Origin: Lachnoanaerobaculum sp. ICM7
GTDB lineage: Bacteria > Bacillota > Clostridia > Lachnospirales > Lachnospiraceae
Direction of reading: 5' to 3'
NCBI RefSeq assembly: GCF_000287675.1
Contig: NZ_ALJL01000024.1
Coordinates: 1 to 64,000 of the forward strand
Length of the DNA: 64,000 nucleotides
Shown here: in pieces, positions 62,446-64,000 of the stretch
How positions within the stretch are numbered: the stretch's first letter is position 1
How the letters are laid out: each line of letters starts with the position of its first letter
Program-made: the position numbers and the translations under genes
Notes under the pieces: generated by a model
The model's input: the letters and a program-made list of their open reading frames with translations, nothing else
What the model was told of the DNA's origin: nothing
The model's database searches: none

Positions 62446-64000
62446 AGCAAACACCTCCATTATATTTTCTTGCACCGCAACCTAAACACTGCTGTCTGCA
62501 GTTTGGTGAGATCTTATCTTCATGTGCTGTTTTCCACTCTCTGATAAGGAATTCCTTTGTAACTCCTGAATCTATAAAATCCCAAGGGAACAGCTCATCA
62601 AGATCTCTTTCTCTTAATGTATAAAAGCTTGGATCTATACCGCTTTGCTCGTATGCTTTAAGCCAATATTCCATATTAAACTGATCCGACCATGAATCAT
62701 ACATTGCACCGTTTTTATAAGCATTAACTATGACATCCGCAATTTTTCTGTCACCTCTTGCCATAAGTCCCTCAAGAAGTGTTACCTCGGCATCATGGTA
62801 CTGATACTTCATACTCTTTTGGTTTAACTGCTCTCTGAAAGTATCCTTTACAAGATGTGCTCTTCTAAGGTACTCCTCCTCAGTTTCCATCTTCGCCCAC
62901 TGGAAAGGTGTAAAAGGCTTCGGCACAAAGAAAGATGAACTTGCGGTAATAGATACCTTACCTATTCTTTGATCCTTTGGAATAGAGTAATAATTTTCAG
63001 CTATTTTTTCACAAAGCAAAGGTATTCCTTTAATATCCTCATCAGTTTCTGTAGGAAGTCCAAGCATAAAATAAAGCTTTACTTTATTCCATCCTCCTTT
63101 AAATGCCTCCATAGAACCGCTTAATATATCTTCCTCTGTAATTCCCTTATTTATAACATCTCTCAGTCTTTGTGTTCCGGCCTCAGGCGCAAATGTCAAA
63201 GAACTCTTTTTTACATCCTGAACCTTACTCATTACATCCAGTGAAAATGCATCAATTCGCAAAGAAGGCAAAGATATATTGATTCCTCTATCCTTTGTAT
63301 ATTCCAAAAGGAAATCAAGAAGTTTATCAAGCTGACTGTAATCACTTGAGCTGAGTGAACTGAGTGAAATTTCTTCCGCTCCTGTAATATCAAGCATTGT
63401 TTTTGCATAATTTATAAGGTAATCAAGGGAATGTTCTCTTTGCGGTCTGTATACATTTCCCGCCTGACAGAATCTGCATCCTCTGATACATCCTCTCATT
63501 ATCTCAAGTACCACTCTGTCTTGTGTGACCTTAATAAAAGGAACTACAGGCTTTGAAAGATATGATACTGTATCCATATTTTGGACAACAACTCGATGTA
63601 CAACACTTGGAACATCCTCATATTTAGGTGTAAATGAAGCTATAGTACCGTCTTCTTTATAACTCACATCATAGAACTCAGGTACATACATACCTTCAAG
63701 TTTTGCCGCTTTTCTTAAAAACTCATGCTTTGAAAGATTTTCACTTTTGCACTCCTTATAAAGGTCAAGCAACTTGTCATAAACCACTTCACCCTCACCT
63801 ATATAGAATATATCAAAGAAAGGTGCCAAAGACTCCGGATTATAAGAGCATGGTCCGCCACCTATCACTATAGGATATTCCTCTCCTCTATCTTTTGAAT
63901 ACATCGGAATCTGTGAAAGCTCTAAAATCTGTAAAATATTTGTATAGCACATCTCATACTGTAAGGTAATACCTAAAATATCGGCATCCTTTACATTTTC
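62429..64000 (-). CDS. TIGR03960 family B12-binding-like radical SAM protein, N-terminus outside the window
   Basis: The minus-strand frame is open from the window edge (64000) to the stop at 62429, giving 523 codons of a protein usually near 600 aa. The radical SAM cysteines are in RGCIRGCRFCQAGNVYRP. Upstream, YPIVIGGGPCSYNPESLAPFFD and a B12-binding-like start (DILGITLQYEMCYTNIL, at the edge) match TIGR03960. The C-terminus ends with a Cys-rich CRQQCLGCGARKY. It overlaps the TIGR03936 gene. The substrate is unknown. Confidence 0.9.
   Translation of the reverse strand, partial: ENVKDADILGITLQYEMCYTNILQILELSQIPMYSKDRGEEYPIVIGGGPCSYNPESLAPFFDIFYIGEGEVVYDKLLDLYKECKSENLSKHEFLRKAAKLEGMYVPEFYDVSYKEDGTIASFTPKYEDVPSVVHRVVVQNMDTVSYLSKPVVPFIKVTQDRVVLEIMRGCIRGCRFCQAGNVYRPQREHSLDYLINYAKTMLDITGAEEISLSSLSSSDYSQLDKLLDFLLEYTKDRGINISLPSLRIDAFSLDVMSKVQDVKKSSLTFAPEAGTQRLRDVINKGITEEDILSGSMEAFKGGWNKVKLYFMLGLPTETDEDIKGIPLLCEKIAENYYSIPKDQRIGKVSITASSSFFVPKPFTPFQWAKMETEEEYLRRAHLVKDTFREQLNQKSMKYQYHDAEVTLLEGLMARGDRKIADVIVNAYKNGAMYDSWSDQFNMEYWLKAYEQSGIDPSFYTLRERDLDELFPWDFIDSGVTKEFLIREWKTAHEDKISPNCRQQCLGCGARKYNGGVCFEGKN

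Overview
The window is about 64 kb of low-GC (AT-rich) DNA whose genes look like those of an anaerobic Firmicute of the family Lachnospiraceae. The evidence is the gene content: pyruvate formate-lyase with its activase, Asp23/Gls24, Gx transporter, TIGR03960/TIGR03936 radical SAM genes and a GH73 surface glucosaminidase, together with strong AGGAGG-type ribosome sites. A host-associated (for example oral) genus is only an inference. Nearly all genes lie on the minus strand. The plus-strand genes are two LacI regulators, an AraC regulator and a DUF1846 gene. No rRNA, tRNA or CRISPR array is visible.

Layout. 1-920: 5' part of an IS110-family transposase gene. 1162-12117 (minus): maltodextrin/glycogen operon malE-malF-malG-pullulanase-GH13-glgP-malQ, divergent from a LacI regulator at 12380; a strong promoter faces each way and an 18-bp perfect palindrome lies between them. 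13430-16475: pflB-pflA. 16669-20420: thiamin salvage operon (thiM-thiE-thiD-cytX) behind a TPP riboswitch, a terminator and an unannotated 25-codon ORF coupled to thiM. 20414-23735: SMI1/KNR4 protein, DUF1653 protein, uvrC and a Dabb protein. 23880-24182 (plus): a promoter, a compact structured RNA with its own terminator, and the deletion remnant of a DUF3800 gene. 24224-30104: fructan/sucrose operon (GH32, CUT1 solute-binding protein and two permeases, second GH32), divergent from a LacI regulator at 30334. 31390-38795: DUF6882-like protein, DUF4300-like lipoprotein, DUF1846 protein, and two surface proteins that share a cadherin-like domain. 38838-42488: cytidine deaminase, two CobW/COG0523-type GTPases (one with a long His/Cys-rich metal-binding insert), Gx transporter, Asp23. 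42603-45180: MalY-type lyase overlapping an NhaC antiporter. 45253-51873: xylose isomerase, a CUT2 pentose-type transporter and an AraC regulator. 51959-53153: an orphan acidic protein and a YefM-YoeB toxin-antitoxin pair. 53222-56908: galactose transporter mglBAC. 57085-64000: SseB-like protein, ApbE, beta-CASP metallohydrolase, short RNase E/G, and the TIGR03936 and TIGR03960 proteins, the last cut by the window edge.

How it works together. The window is mostly saccharolytic. Maltodextrins, fructo-oligosaccharides, pentoses and galactose are each imported by a dedicated ABC system. Both CUT1 systems lack their own ATPase and presumably share an MsmK-like ATPase encoded elsewhere. Cytosolic phosphorylase, glucanotransferase, pullulanase and GH32 enzymes break the oligosaccharides down, and pyruvate formate-lyase feeds the fermentative end of metabolism. 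The most unusual item is the small structured RNA next to the DUF3800 gene scar at 23.9-24.2 kb. Its order (promoter, structured RNA, terminator, protein gene) recalls RNA-protein two-gene systems.
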